Below, one piece after another: positions 55,125-63,998 of a stretch of 64,000 nucleotides of DNA (positions within the stretch are counted from its first letter, which is position 1; the number at the start of each line of letters is the position of its first letter). The stretch spans positions 85,288 through 149,287 of the forward strand of contig CADBXL010000003.1 of assembly GCA_902798615.1 (NCBI GenBank), written 5' to 3'. The stretch is from an uncultured Bacteroidales bacterium. GTDB taxonomy: Bacteria; Bacteroidota; Bacteroidia; Bacteroidales; Bacteroidaceae. A program made the position numbers and the translations under genes. The notes below the pieces were generated by a model. The model searched no databases. It was not told where the DNA came from and saw nothing but the letters and a program-made list of their open reading frames with translations.

Positions 55125-56108
55125 CTAAATGAAATTTTTTCCATATTCGACTATATCTGGGTCATATATAACACATCTAGGATTACATAGGCCAAATTCA
55201 GACAATTTATCTCGAAATATTTCTTTTATGTAATATAACAAGCCAAATTGCTTTATGAAATGTGGGTTCCATAAAGGTTCATCCTTCCATTGTGTCAAAC
55301 CTTTGTAGTAATAATATGAATTTATATATGGATGGTAGCTGTATTTTATCCATGGTCGTATACCTGAAAAGTGCAATACTACAGGATCCTTAATAGCTGG
55401 TAACAATTTATCCTTGAATGTTGTATAGTCATATCTTTTTTTTCTGAGGTTATACAAAAAACTAGCTTGTAGATTAAATTTAAAATCTATTGTCTTTTTA
55501 GAATATCTCAATACATAATTTAAAGTGTCTTGATCGAAAAGAAAAATCTTTTGTGGATTCATAGTAAAAAATTCCACAAACTTACGAGAGACATCATGAT
55601 CTCTCCAGTATTTTAAATTAATAATCATTGATCCTGAATTAAAATATCCTTCTTCATATGGGTAAGACAGTCTATTATAAAATTCCATGTTACCACTTAA
55701 CCCATCAGGAACACAACCAACAGAATATTCAGAAATATCAATTGCCCACATCTCTGCTAAAGAATGTCGTACTATAATGTCACAATCAAAGTAAATTATT
55801 TTTTCAACATCTTTTGGTAGCAATTCGGCACAAAATAATCTAAATGCTGCTTGTACGGGATAATATGTGCTTGATAAATCAACTAAACTATTAACTTTTT
55901 GTGTGTCAATAATAGTATGAACAATATGTTTATATTTGTATTTTGAAACAAGCTGTTGTAAATTTGTGAAGTTTTGTTTTGTGAAATGTTGATCTGTCAA
56001 TACATAGAACGTTATTTCTTCTTCAATGTTATTTTCACAAATTGAGCATATAGTAATGCCACAGGGCATTGTGTATTTATTGTCGGGCGATATTAATATA
56101 TTAATCAT
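55125..56108 (-). CDS. GT8-family glycosyltransferase
   Basis: 327 residues; EKIIYFDCDIIVRHSL carries the DxD motif, and YFNSGSMIINLKYWRDHD and HFSGIRPWIKYS are typical of GT8. A retaining transferase, probably adding galactose or glucose. It overlaps the pyruvyl transferase gene by 4 bp. Confidence 0.92.
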   Translation of the reverse strand: MINILISPDNKYTMPCGITICSICENNIEEEITFYVLTDQHFTKQNFTNLQQLVSKYKYKHIVHTIIDTQKVNSLVDLSSTYYPVQAAFRLFCAELLPKDVEKIIYFDCDIIVRHSLAEMWAIDISEYSVGCVPDGLSGNMEFYNRLSYPYEEGYFNSGSMIINLKYWRDHDVSRKFVEFFTMNPQKIFLFDQDTLNYVLRYSKKTIDFKFNLQASFLYNLRKKRYDYTTFKDKLLPAIKDPVVLHFSGIRPWIKYSYHPYINSYYYYKGLTQWKDEPLWNPHFIKQFGLLYYIKEIFRDKLSEFGLCNPRCVIYDPDIVEYGKNFI

Positions 56109-57202
56109 TGCTGAAGATTTTCAATTAAAAAATTCATTGAGGATTTCTTTAATAATGTGAGATTATTATTAATGTCATTATAACCTACATCATTCATTTT
56201 TTTTAACTCGGAGTTAATGCTAAATATAAATTTTTCTGCACCTATTTGACGTAAAAGATTTACATATCGAGAGTCTTGTTCGTCACCATAGGTTATAGCA
56301 TATAATGGTTTGGAATATATGATTGAAAAAGCGACACCATGAAACGAAGATGTAATGACAGCTTTCGCCTTCTTTATTTTATTAACAAATAACTCCGGGC
56401 TATCATGAAGAAAATCTATTGTTTTTATTGAGCAGTCATATTCCTTTGCTAGTTGATGCGCCTTAATATTCATTAGATTAGGGTTACTCTTATATGCTCT
56501 AGCAGAGAAAACAAGTATATAATTATCATTTTGATCAGAGTTAGACTCGTCAAATGTATCCCATATATCCTTATTCGCTAATAATGTAGGATCTATTGTT
56601 GTATGGACTGCAAGATGGCGATATTTATGGAAGGGTATGTGCTCATTCAAGAAAACCGTAACTTCTACTTCTCTTACCGACAGCGCACTAAAAGAAGATA
56701 AATAAGTGGTTATTTTGTTAAAATCATTACCTGAAATATCACTTATAGACGTACTTGCAGCATATGAGATGATTTTCGATTTTTCTTTTCGACGAAATAG
56801 TCCCCAAAAAACAGGATCAAAACCTTCACAAATATGTGTATTCCAAACTTGATCGCTACCGACAATATATACATCTATATCATCCGGAATATTGTCATAA
56901 ATGCATGGTGCGCTGAGTTTTAATCTTTTTTTAAGAAAACTGTCAAATATTCCCAACTTGATTTTTTTTTCTTGCCTACATCTTAAATAGAACAAGGCTC
57001 TTCGTATATGACCAGTTAAAACCGTCCTAAATATCATTGCAATTGAGTAAAAAGATCTGTCATGCTTTTCTACTCTTGGACAATAATAATCAATTACTTT
57101 CACTTCATGCCCTAAATGAATTAATGTTTCCTGAAGGGCATATGCTTGTAAGACAGCACCATAATTTATAGCTCTATGAAAAGTTAATATACCTACTTTC
57201 AT
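56105..57202 (-). CDS. Polysaccharide pyruvyl transferase family
   Basis: 365 residues with GILTFHRAINYGAVLQAYAL, YIVGSDQVWN and VITSSFHGVAFSIIYSKPL, the pattern of the family (PF04230). It likely adds a pyruvate ketal to a glycan residue. It forms a coupled unit with the ferredoxin/F420-type gene upstream (4-bp overlap). Confidence 0.92.
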   Translation of the reverse strand: MKVGILTFHRAINYGAVLQAYALQETLIHLGHEVKVIDYYCPRVEKHDRSFYSIAMIFRTVLTGHIRRALFYLRCRQEKKIKLGIFDSFLKKRLKLSAPCIYDNIPDDIDVYIVGSDQVWNTHICEGFDPVFWGLFRRKEKSKIISYAASTSISDISGNDFNKITTYLSSFSALSVREVEVTVFLNEHIPFHKYRHLAVHTTIDPTLLANKDIWDTFDESNSDQNDNYILVFSARAYKSNPNLMNIKAHQLAKEYDCSIKTIDFLHDSPELFVNKIKKAKAVITSSFHGVAFSIIYSKPLYAITYGDEQDSRYVNLLRQIGAEKFIFSINSELKKMNDVGYNDINNNLTLLKKSSMNFLIENLQQ

Positions 57203-58350
57203 TTTATGATTGATTTGATCTTTTGTATAGTACTATTGATGAAATTTTGAAATGGTGTCCTCCAAGCATTAGAACCAAATTTCCTCATAGATTTCACAAA
57301 TCCATTTTTTTTGTAATACTTCTCAAATTTGTCTCTATTAGGATTTTTTGATGTAGGATTTTGTAAATTAGGTTGTAATGTCTTGACCAAATCTACTTCT
57401 CTATATATCAATGTGTTTTTTATTTTATCAAATATTCTTTTTCCATTTTGGGTGTTAATATAAACTAAGTTACATCCCAAATCGTCTGAGATAAAACCTG
57501 GTAATGCAGATTCAACTCCCCAAAAATCACCTATTGTTATATCGCCTGGTCTTCTCGTATTTGTATAAAAACAATTATAACAAGAATGTCTAAAATACAA
57601 ATCATTATATACCCCAAATGGAGGGGTTTGTGGCATCTCTTTGCCTACTAACTTATAGCTTTCCAAATGACTTTTCCACCCGAATCTGTTTTTATCGCGA
57701 AAATTAACACTCTCAATTGATGCTTTCCACATTTTAGATAAATAATTCAAATAATCGTCCCAGATTTTTGGGGATGCAATTCCATGACAAATTATATCAA
57801 CTAAGATTAATTGATTAATTCTTTTATCAGATATATAACTCTTTAATGCTGATGTTTGACATGGCGTGCCAGAAAACAAGACAATCCTACCTTCATTTAT
57901 ATCTTTTTTTACCATACTAAAGATATTTGATAAGTCACTCTGGACATACTTACTCCCCCTAAACTCATCTCGTTGCTTTTTAGTCGTTGCACGTTTGTGC
58001 ACAACACGAAATTGTTCCGTTAATCCAGCTCCATAAACAACTCCCCCATGTTCGAGTATATAGTCAGAAATGACAACAAAAACAGCACCTGAACGAGATT
58101 TCATGACCTCGTTGATATCTTTATGACGTGCCCCATAGGTAATCGGTTCAGAGAAATTTCGTGACTTGTCGTAATTATCATTGAAAGTGCAAACCTTTTC
58201 GCATAAGCCACAATCGGTACATTTAGTGGTATCTACTTCTGGATAGAGAAAGCCCAAAACATCCGGTTTCATGGTTATAGCATTATGACTACAGATGCTA
58301 GCACATGCAGTACATCCACAACAATCTGCGGGATTTGTTATTTTTATCAT
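57199..58350 (-). CDS. Ferredoxin-domain F420-hydrogenase-beta-like protein
   Basis: 383 residues with two [4Fe-4S] sites, CCGCTACASICS and CTDCGLCEKVC, followed by the coenzyme F420 hydrogenase beta-like domain (GDFWGVESALPGF). Such proteins are common in polysaccharide loci beside pyruvyl transferases; their role there is unclear. F420 use itself is not implied. An upstream truncated relative exists at 60588. Confidence 0.9.
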   Translation of the reverse strand: MIKITNPADCCGCTACASICSHNAITMKPDVLGFLYPEVDTTKCTDCGLCEKVCTFNDNYDKSRNFSEPITYGARHKDINEVMKSRSGAVFVVISDYILEHGGVVYGAGLTEQFRVVHKRATTKKQRDEFRGSKYVQSDLSNIFSMVKKDINEGRIVLFSGTPCQTSALKSYISDKRINQLILVDIICHGIASPKIWDDYLNYLSKMWKASIESVNFRDKNRFGWKSHLESYKLVGKEMPQTPPFGVYNDLYFRHSCYNCFYTNTRRPGDITIGDFWGVESALPGFISDDLGCNLVYINTQNGKRIFDKIKNTLIYREVDLVKTLQPNLQNPTSKNPNRDKFEKYYKKNGFVKSMRKFGSNAWRTPFQNFINSTIQKIKSIIK

Positions 58351-58624
58351 TTGATTATACTTAACTTGCGAATTATATTAATGGCTATTAATGTTAATAG
58401 TATATCCAATAATATTCAATATTGACTTTGCTTTTCGTTTGATTCATACAATCATATTTGTTCACTCATCAGTATAGAGAAAATATTCCGATATCGTAAA
58501 AAAGCAAGGAACAGCACATCTTGTATTGGGAGCACATACCATTGAATTGGTGACGAGGAATAAATTAGCACAACCAATATGGTTAATATAAACTTAAGTG
58601 TATCTATCGAATTGTTCCATCAAT
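58351..58624. other. Spacer with a possible membrane-protein fragment
   Basis: A minus-strand open stretch (about 58452-58617) reads ILTILVVLIYSSSPIQWYVL then LAFLRYRNIFSILMSEQI and ends in a stop. It could be the end of a decayed membrane protein; no start is visible. Nothing else is supported. Confidence 0.3.
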
Positions 58625-60166
58625 TCATTGAAAACGTTTTTGGACTTTATTAAATGCTTGATGAATTAATAGTCTATCAGTCTTGTTGCAACCAATAATA
58701 TAAATAGCAACTATTGAACTTATAACCGAAACCGTAAAAATTATGAAAAAATCAAAGAAGTCACCTAAACCAAGATAATATTTGGTTATATACGGCAGTA
58801 TACTGGCAAATATCGTCACAAAGATGACATTGAAATAAACGTTTTTAAGGAATCCTCTAACGGATATTTTAATCATATCTCGGAGCATAACGAGTCGAGC
58901 CATCTCACACAAAACCGACACTGCTATGGATACAATGAAAATTGTTTCTGGTGGCCAACCATATCGTAACAAAATATAACTTATTGGTAAATTTAGCAAT
59001 TGACAGCCTCCTACTATAATCTGATAACTACGAATATTACCTGTTGCCAGCATTACGGTTATAAGAGGTCCAGATAATGACTCACTCATAGTAAAGACAA
59101 GAACAAGTCTTGCAAAGTTAGCCGCATGATCTGGAACAATACCCAACCACATCTCCAATAAATATTGTGCTGTGAAAATAATAGGAAGAGCCAGAATTAA
59201 CAATATGTAAAATGAAAGTCTTGCCCCCTGAAAAATGAGTTTAAACATGTACTCATGATTTCCAGAGGCATAATTCTTCGTAATTTGTGGATTCAAAGCA
59301 GTTTGGAAATTCGTAACAAATCCTATGACAGCATGATTAATTGACATTGCAACACCTCTTGCTGCATTTACCCCAGGACCAAAGAAAAGGTTTATAATCA
59401 TATTACCGCCTTGATCACGTAGAACTGCAGCTGCTGCACCAATAAAATTCCAACCAGCAAAGCCAAACATTTCTTTAGTTATCTCCTTGTCAAAACTTAT
59501 ATTATAGGTACACTCATCGAAGTGCTTCTTACAATACCATGTGTAAATAGTACGTTGAATAAGGCCAACGGCCAACATCAAGCCCCCATAGAAAACTAAA
59601 CGATCAATTGGATTCCACAAAATCACAATAGCAATAAATAACTTTGCAAAGGCATCAAAAAGACTGATGTAGGCAAAGGCTGACATTTTCTCATGCGCTA
59701 TTATAGATGCGTTATATGGTACACTCCAAAGATTGACCGCAAACGTAATTACAGAGAACTGAAAAACCCAATTGGCTGCTATCAATCGATCAGATGATAT
59801 CACCATCTTAGAATTTAAGAACCATAGACCTCCAGTCTCAAGAAGAATGACAATTATTACTATAAGGGTCAGCTGAACATTAATTGCCGTACAGAAAACT
59901 TTCTTCTGCCTATCCATGTCCCCCTTACCCAACTCGAAGGTTATAAAGCGACTAATGGCGGCAGACAAAGATCCTGATAGTATATTGAACATAGCTACGA
60001 CACCACCTACTACATTGTAGATGCCATAATCCTCAATTCCTAGAGCATTGAGTATAACTCGGGATGTATATAGGCTGACAACCATCAGCATGAGCATACG
60101 CCCATAGAGAAGCATCGTATTTTTTGCTATTCGTTTGTTATTTCCTATATTATTTTGCTCAGACAT
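58625..60166 (-). CDS. Wzx-type polysaccharide flippase
   Basis: 513 residues with about twelve to fourteen membrane helices. The N-terminus (GRMLMLMVVSLYTSRVILNALGIEDYGIYNVVGG) is the pattern of Bacteroidetes Wzx/MATE-like exporters. It flips the lipid-linked repeat unit and heads the downstream operon on the minus strand. Confidence 0.93.
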   Translation of the reverse strand: MSEQNNIGNNKRIAKNTMLLYGRMLMLMVVSLYTSRVILNALGIEDYGIYNVVGGVVAMFNILSGSLSAAISRFITFELGKGDMDRQKKVFCTAINVQLTLIVIIVILLETGGLWFLNSKMVISSDRLIAANWVFQFSVITFAVNLWSVPYNASIIAHEKMSAFAYISLFDAFAKLFIAIVILWNPIDRLVFYGGLMLAVGLIQRTIYTWYCKKHFDECTYNISFDKEITKEMFGFAGWNFIGAAAAVLRDQGGNMIINLFFGPGVNAARGVAMSINHAVIGFVTNFQTALNPQITKNYASGNHEYMFKLIFQGARLSFYILLILALPIIFTAQYLLEMWLGIVPDHAANFARLVLVFTMSESLSGPLITVMLATGNIRSYQIIVGGCQLLNLPISYILLRYGWPPETIFIVSIAVSVLCEMARLVMLRDMIKISVRGFLKNVYFNVIFVTIFASILPYITKYYLGLGDFFDFFIIFTVSVISSIVAIYIIGCNKTDRLLIHQAFNKVQKRFQ

Positions 60167-60352
60167 TTACAATAATTTTGTATCCTCAATTTGCGTTTAT
60201 ACAACGATTTAAATTTATCTTCGCTCCTAAGAAATCATCGCATAATTGTATTTATACGAAATGAATAACATATCATTTTTTTCCTTAATTTATACTGATA
60301 TTTATCTGTTTACCGGAAATATTCCGATTTAATTTGGATATCTTTTACCTCT

Positions 60353-60502
60353 AACTGCCGACCACACATCCCCCAGACGTGTACGCTAACCAAAGATGTT
60401 TCTGATTTCCTCCCCCTATTCTAACACATTCTAGGAGATGAGAGATTTCAGATGGTCTTTAAATGGGAACGTGATTGGATGCTATCAATAAACATCAATG
60501 TT
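60353..60502. repeat. Direct repeat copy A with tRNA-Pro-like head
   Basis: Begins with a degenerate minus-strand tRNA-Pro(GGG) anticodon arm (60353-60391; CTGGGGG loop), followed by a shared block (TTTCTGATTTCC, TCTAACACATTCTAGGAGAT, ATGCTATCAATAAACATCAA). The rest of 60167-60587 contains no gene. Confidence 0.75.
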
Positions 60503-60587
60503 CCGAGTATAGAATATTGCTTCGTATTGTGGATTCATTGTGATATACCTTATTAGAACGAATATATCACGATTTTAGAGTGACTGA

Positions 60588-60965
60588 TTACACATGGTTA
60601 TGCAGGTGACTCGGTTTATTAGATATGATTCCATTATCTCTTGGATTGAGATTCACCGTATTGATAATCTTCTGACGGTCGTTGATAGGTACGTAGTTGT
60701 TATACAGGAACGACCGTACCCTTGCCCTAATGATACTCATGGCAACAGGATTGTCGCTCAACTCCCCAACAAGTTCTTCCAACTCAGTGATTGCCATCTT
60801 GGGAGTGAAGCAACTGATAGTAAGTGCATAATCAACAATCTTTTCTTCCAATAGATATTTTACAATAGTCGTACCAATACCTCCCGATGTTGCCTTATAA
60901 CGAATCTGTGGATTGGTACTATTACCAATATAACATTTTGGGGGCTGTTCTTGTAAATATTTCAT
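60588..60965 (-). pseudogene. Truncated F420-hydrogenase-beta-like fragment
   Basis: 125 residues starting MKYLQEQPPKCYIGNSTNPQ; the NPQIRYKATSGGIGTTIVKYL segment matches the early part of the F420-hydrogenase-beta-like family, but the iron-sulphur cysteines and most of the domain are missing. The stop lies close to unrelated repeat DNA. A functional small gene cannot be excluded. Confidence 0.65.
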
Positions 60966-60989
60966 AATCTATAAAGTAAGAACCAATAA

Positions 60990-60997
60990 CAAAGTTA
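60990..60997 (-). promoter_or_regulatory. Candidate -7 box upstream of the truncated fragment
   Basis: TAACTTTG on the minus strand, about 25 nt before the start; the -33 element is not clear. Confidence 0.45.
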
Positions 60998-61099
60998 TAT
61001 ATAAAGATGACTGTAAATTATTACCACTACACGTATATGTACGTTGCTATGTATCTTTGCAATTCTTATATTATTGTTCTTTTATGTTGTATTATTTAT

Positions 61100-61813
61100 C
61101 TATAATTTGCCATAAACGACATGGTCGTTTGTAGGATCTCGCCAAATACCTTTTTTTAGAATTGCGGCAGGAGTACCAGCTATAAGGACATAAGATGTAG
61201 CTCCATAATCTTTGTTGCATAACGATCGTGATGCGACAACACTTCTATCCGGGATAATGGTACCTTTCATTATTGTTGTCTGAAAGGATATCCAACTTTC
61301 ATCACCAACTCTAACTGGCAAACAAGGATTTCCAACACGAACGCCTTGGGTATCAGATAATTGATGAAGATCTGTATCCATTACAAGACAATCCCATCCA
61401 CACAATACTTTTTTACCAAATTCTATTGATTTATAACATACAATCTTAATACCTTGAGTAATCACGCATCTTTCTCCCAATTTCAGATGTCCACTATTAT
61501 GAATCGACAAAAAAGAACCGCTTCCTATAGTACAATAACCCTTGAATTCTAATGTTCCATTTATTTCTAAAGAAATACCCGTATCGGGATATATAGAAAC
61601 TTTATGCTTACCAAGTACAATCATTCCACTTTTTATTTTAGAAGGCAGTACCACATTTCCTCTCAATCTAATAAATTGTGGATTATACAGATATACCGGC
61701 AATAAAATTGCTTGAGAGAATCTGAAATAATGAAAATTAAAGTATAATGTTTTCAATATACTTATTCCCTTCAATAATTTCAATCTTTCTTTGATTCTTT
61801 TAGTTGAAATCAT
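61100..61813 (-). CDS. Left-handed beta-helix acetyltransferase-like protein
   Basis: 237 residues of hexapeptide-type repeats (IPDRSVVASRS..., CTIGSGSFLSIH) and the active-site type WDCLVMDTDLHQL with His. Likely O-acetylates a sugar. It lies between the two tRNA-Pro-like direct repeats, separate from the main operon by about 130 bp. Confidence 0.88.
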   Translation of the reverse strand: MISTKRIKERLKLLKGISILKTLYFNFHYFRFSQAILLPVYLYNPQFIRLRGNVVLPSKIKSGMIVLGKHKVSIYPDTGISLEINGTLEFKGYCTIGSGSFLSIHNSGHLKLGERCVITQGIKIVCYKSIEFGKKVLCGWDCLVMDTDLHQLSDTQGVRVGNPCLPVRVGDESWISFQTTIMKGTIIPDRSVVASRSLCNKDYGATSYVLIAGTPAAILKKGIWRDPTNDHVVYGKL

Positions 61814-61965
61814 AGTTATTAGATTGTGCTTATAAATAAATTCATACTTTTATGTTAAACAAGTATGCATTTAACTGGATTTACACTTCTCAGAACAAAA
61901 AACATAACAATTATGACTATATTTACTTTCCCCAAAAAGATTGATTTTTTTTTCAATAAAACTCG
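61814..61965. other. AT-rich spacer
   Basis: Nothing recognised apart from A/T-rich DNA between the acyltransferase start and repeat copy B. Confidence 0.5.
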
Positions 61966-62115
61966 AACTGGCAACCACACGCCCCCCAGACGTGTATGCT
62001 AACCTATGATGTTTTCTGATTTCCTCACCCTATTCTAACACATTCTAGGAGATGAGAGATTTCTGATGGTGTTTATACGGAACGTGATTGGATGCTATCA
62101 ATAAACATCAATGTT
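61966..62115. repeat. Direct repeat copy B with tRNA-Pro-like head
   Basis: Minus-strand tRNA-like segment 61961-62004: GGTTAGC of the D arm, anticodon stem CACGT/GCGTG with loop CTGGGGG (anticodon GGG), and GTTCGAGT of the T loop, but the T-stem partner and acceptor are absent. The rest matches copy A. Confidence 0.75.
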
Positions 62116-62147
62116 TTTAATGTCCCAGTCTCATCTATAACTCCGTA

Positions 62148-62630
62148 TTAAACCTCAAACGATTCCACGAACTTCAATGTTCCTATCACCCGAGGAGTGT
62201 GAAAAGACAATTGGTCGTAGGTCTTGTAGGCCTTTAGCTGCAGGATAGCGGCCTCGGCACTCAACACACCGCTCTCAAAGAGATTAACAGTTGTGAAAAC
62301 CTTATCATTGGCTACTGGTCCCTGAACTAAATCGTAATCGTGAGGTCTAGATTTGCGACAGTCGGTAACAAACAGGAGCCATGGTTCATCCGCGCCAGTG
62401 AAACGGCGGATATTCCAATCGGCATTATCAAGCAATGATTCGTCTAATTCATAGACACTCACAACGGCACGAGGTGCATCTTCTCTCTCTTGCCTGATAT
62501 GTGCCCAGCGCACGGCCTGTTCCTTGACGCTTGTCGTATAGAATCCTTTGCCGAAGTCGGCATTTGGTCGGCCAGGCCTTAAGGATGGCTTGCGTACCGC
62601 TACCGTTGATCCGTGATATAGTTTTATCAT
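62148..62630 (-). CDS. DUF3990-family, ADP-ribosyltransferase-like protein, second copy
   Basis: 160 residues: LYHGSTVAV, DFGKGFYTTS, the LDESLLDNADW segment and HDYDLVQGPVANDKV, matching the copy at 25808. It shares the 4-bp overlap style with its upstream partner (62627). Predicted NAD-dependent modifying enzyme or toxin; inference from fold pattern and linkage. Confidence 0.78.
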   Translation of the reverse strand: MIKLYHGSTVAVRKPSLRPGRPNADFGKGFYTTSVKEQAVRWAHIRQEREDAPRAVVSVYELDESLLDNADWNIRRFTGADEPWLLFVTDCRKSRPHDYDLVQGPVANDKVFTTVNLFESGVLSAEAAILQLKAYKTYDQLSFHTPRVIGTLKFVESFEV

Positions 62631-63052
62631 CTCTTTCTCCTATTAATAAAACGCTGGATATCATCCAACACATACTCCAATCCCTGGGTATGGAGCAAAT
62701 CATAGTTATCTATGACATATTCATCGGCACTTGACTCCTTGAATTTCACCCATGCACGCATACCGCTTATCTGCTTGCGGATAGCGTAGTTCTCCAAACA
62801 GTAGGTGTAGAACTCGAACTCCTCTTTGGATATCTCCCGATTTTGACGAACTCGCGACCGCTCAAATTCTTCATAGAGTGCCTCTGTGCTCAGATACCAC
62901 CACTTGGCTTCCTCGTTGTACAACCGCTCATACATCGGATTTACATAGATGTACACCAGCGCATCGTCGAGTGAAATCCGCTTCACCTTGGAGACATACT
63001 CCGCCAAATGAGAGATCTTGATTGGAATTATGTTGTTTTCGCATCTTCCCAT
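62627..63052 (-). CDS. Fused partner of the second ART-like module
   Basis: 141 residues. The N-terminal half (SLDDALVYIYVNPMYERL, EALYEEFE) matches partner B at 26275, the C-terminal half (FEFYTYCLENYAIRK, YVIDNYDLLHTQ) matches partner A at 25596. It overlaps the DUF3990-like gene by 4 bp. It therefore appears to be a natural fusion of both small partners. Confidence 0.75.
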   Translation of the reverse strand: MGRCENNIIPIKISHLAEYVSKVKRISLDDALVYIYVNPMYERLYNEEAKWWYLSTEALYEEFERSRVRQNREISKEEFEFYTYCLENYAIRKQISGMRAWVKFKESSADEYVIDNYDLLHTQGLEYVLDDIQRFINRRKR

Positions 63053-63341
63053 GAAAAGATGGTCTTAAATCTACGTTTGGTTAAACTTTGTTTAGATTAG
63101 ATATCTGTGGTCAACTCTAACCACTAAGCTCTAACCTTTATTATTTCGAACACAGATTGCACAAATTTAAGGGATTTTTCGCAAGGCTCAACAAGCTACG
63201 CAAGTGTCTCGCTTACGCTTAGACCCTCTAAATCCCCCTGCATAGGGGGACTCTTACCTGTGGCATCCGTTTATTTCGTGCTTCCGTGGTCTCTAAACTC
63301 TAAACTCTAACCAAAATCAATTCTGATGGAAGATGTTTACC
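63053..63341. repeat. Repeat spacer
   Basis: TCTAAACTCTAACC units, ACAAATTTAAGGGATTTTTCG, GCTCAACAAGCTACGCAAGT and the palindrome CCCCCTGCATAGGGGG at about 63235. No gene. Confidence 0.75.
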
Positions 63342-63623
63342 TTACCACCCGAAAATATCTGAGTGAGTACCTGTCTGCAGGAAAAGCAGCGTGAGCTCAT
63401 TATCGTTTTGCTCCCACGTCATCAGCCAATTGGGTTCGATGTGGCACTCCCACTGCCCCTTGCGATCGCCCTTTAATGGGTGCGGCTTATACTCAGCAGG
63501 GAGAAAGCCTGTAGCCTCGAGCAAATCCATGGCATCTGTAATTAACTTCATGTCTAAACCACGCTTCATACAGCGCTTAAAGTCTTTTTTGAAGCGCGTA
63601 GAGATCCTTACTGTATATGCCAT
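63342..63623 (-). CDS. YafQ/RelE-like toxin
   Basis: 93 residues with TRFKKDFKRCMKRGLDMKLI, HPLKGDRKGQWECHIEPNWL and the C-terminal LLFLQTGTHSDIFG with the conserved late His. YafQ-type mRNA interferase on the ribosome. The start is 3 bp after the antitoxin stop. Confidence 0.92.
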   Translation of the reverse strand: MAYTVRISTRFKKDFKRCMKRGLDMKLITDAMDLLEATGFLPAEYKPHPLKGDRKGQWECHIEPNWLMTWEQNDNELTLLFLQTGTHSDIFGW

Positions 63624-63626
63624 ACG

Positions 63627-63857
63627 TCAGAGTCCCATTTCTTTGTAGAAATCCTTCAGCGAAGCATACTCAGTCACACGCCCATACTTGATGTCATCCA
63701 TTGCCTCCTTATAACCTGCCGTCTGGGTGATATCCTCGTTCTTGGATTTGGGATTGCGTTGCACCTTTACTGATGCCACACCCTTAAGCAACTGGCATGC
63801 CTTCTTGATTTGCGTGAGCAGGCTCTCATCCTGCACATCTAATACTATCGTTGCCAT
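63627..63857 (-). CDS. Antitoxin partner of the YafQ-like toxin
   Basis: 76 residues, with an N-terminal strand/helix (MATIVLDVQDESLLTQIKK) and a C-terminal ASLKDFYKEMGL that would wrap the toxin. It precedes the toxin by 3 bp, the usual order. It probably represses its own promoter; no operator is clear. Confidence 0.85.
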   Translation of the reverse strand: MATIVLDVQDESLLTQIKKACQLLKGVASVKVQRNPKSKNEDITQTAGYKEAMDDIKYGRVTEYASLKDFYKEMGL

Positions 63858-63870
63858 AACTTTTATTAAT

Positions 63871-63889
63871 TTAACGTGAGTTCGACGAA
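63871..63889 (+). repeat. TTAACGTGAGTTCGACGAA motif
   Basis: The same 19-mer occurs on the minus strand at 40422-40440, partly at 27041 and 25375, and reversed with changes near 27362. It lies directly upstream of the antitoxin start region. Confidence 0.7.
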
Positions 63890-63904
63890 TTTATTCAGTT
63901 TTAT

Positions 63905-63998
63905 ATTGTTGACTATCATGTGGTTGAAAGAGCTCTGAAGGAGCGATACCTAATAGGGCAGTCCGTTAGGGCTGTTATATTTGTCGATATAGGGGGTA
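63905..63998. repeat. Inverted partner of the 11957-12055 segment
   Basis: TGACTATCATGTGGTTGAAAG, GAGCTCTGAAGGAGCGATA, CACCTAATAGGGCAGTCCG and TTGTCGATATAGGGGGTATG-type sequence matches, as reverse complement, the sequence at 11957-12055. The element continues past the window edge. Confidence 0.75.

Noticed and set aside
57199-58350. F420-dependent methanogen-like metabolism
   Set aside because: This family is common in bacterial polysaccharide loci and no other F420 genes are visible.
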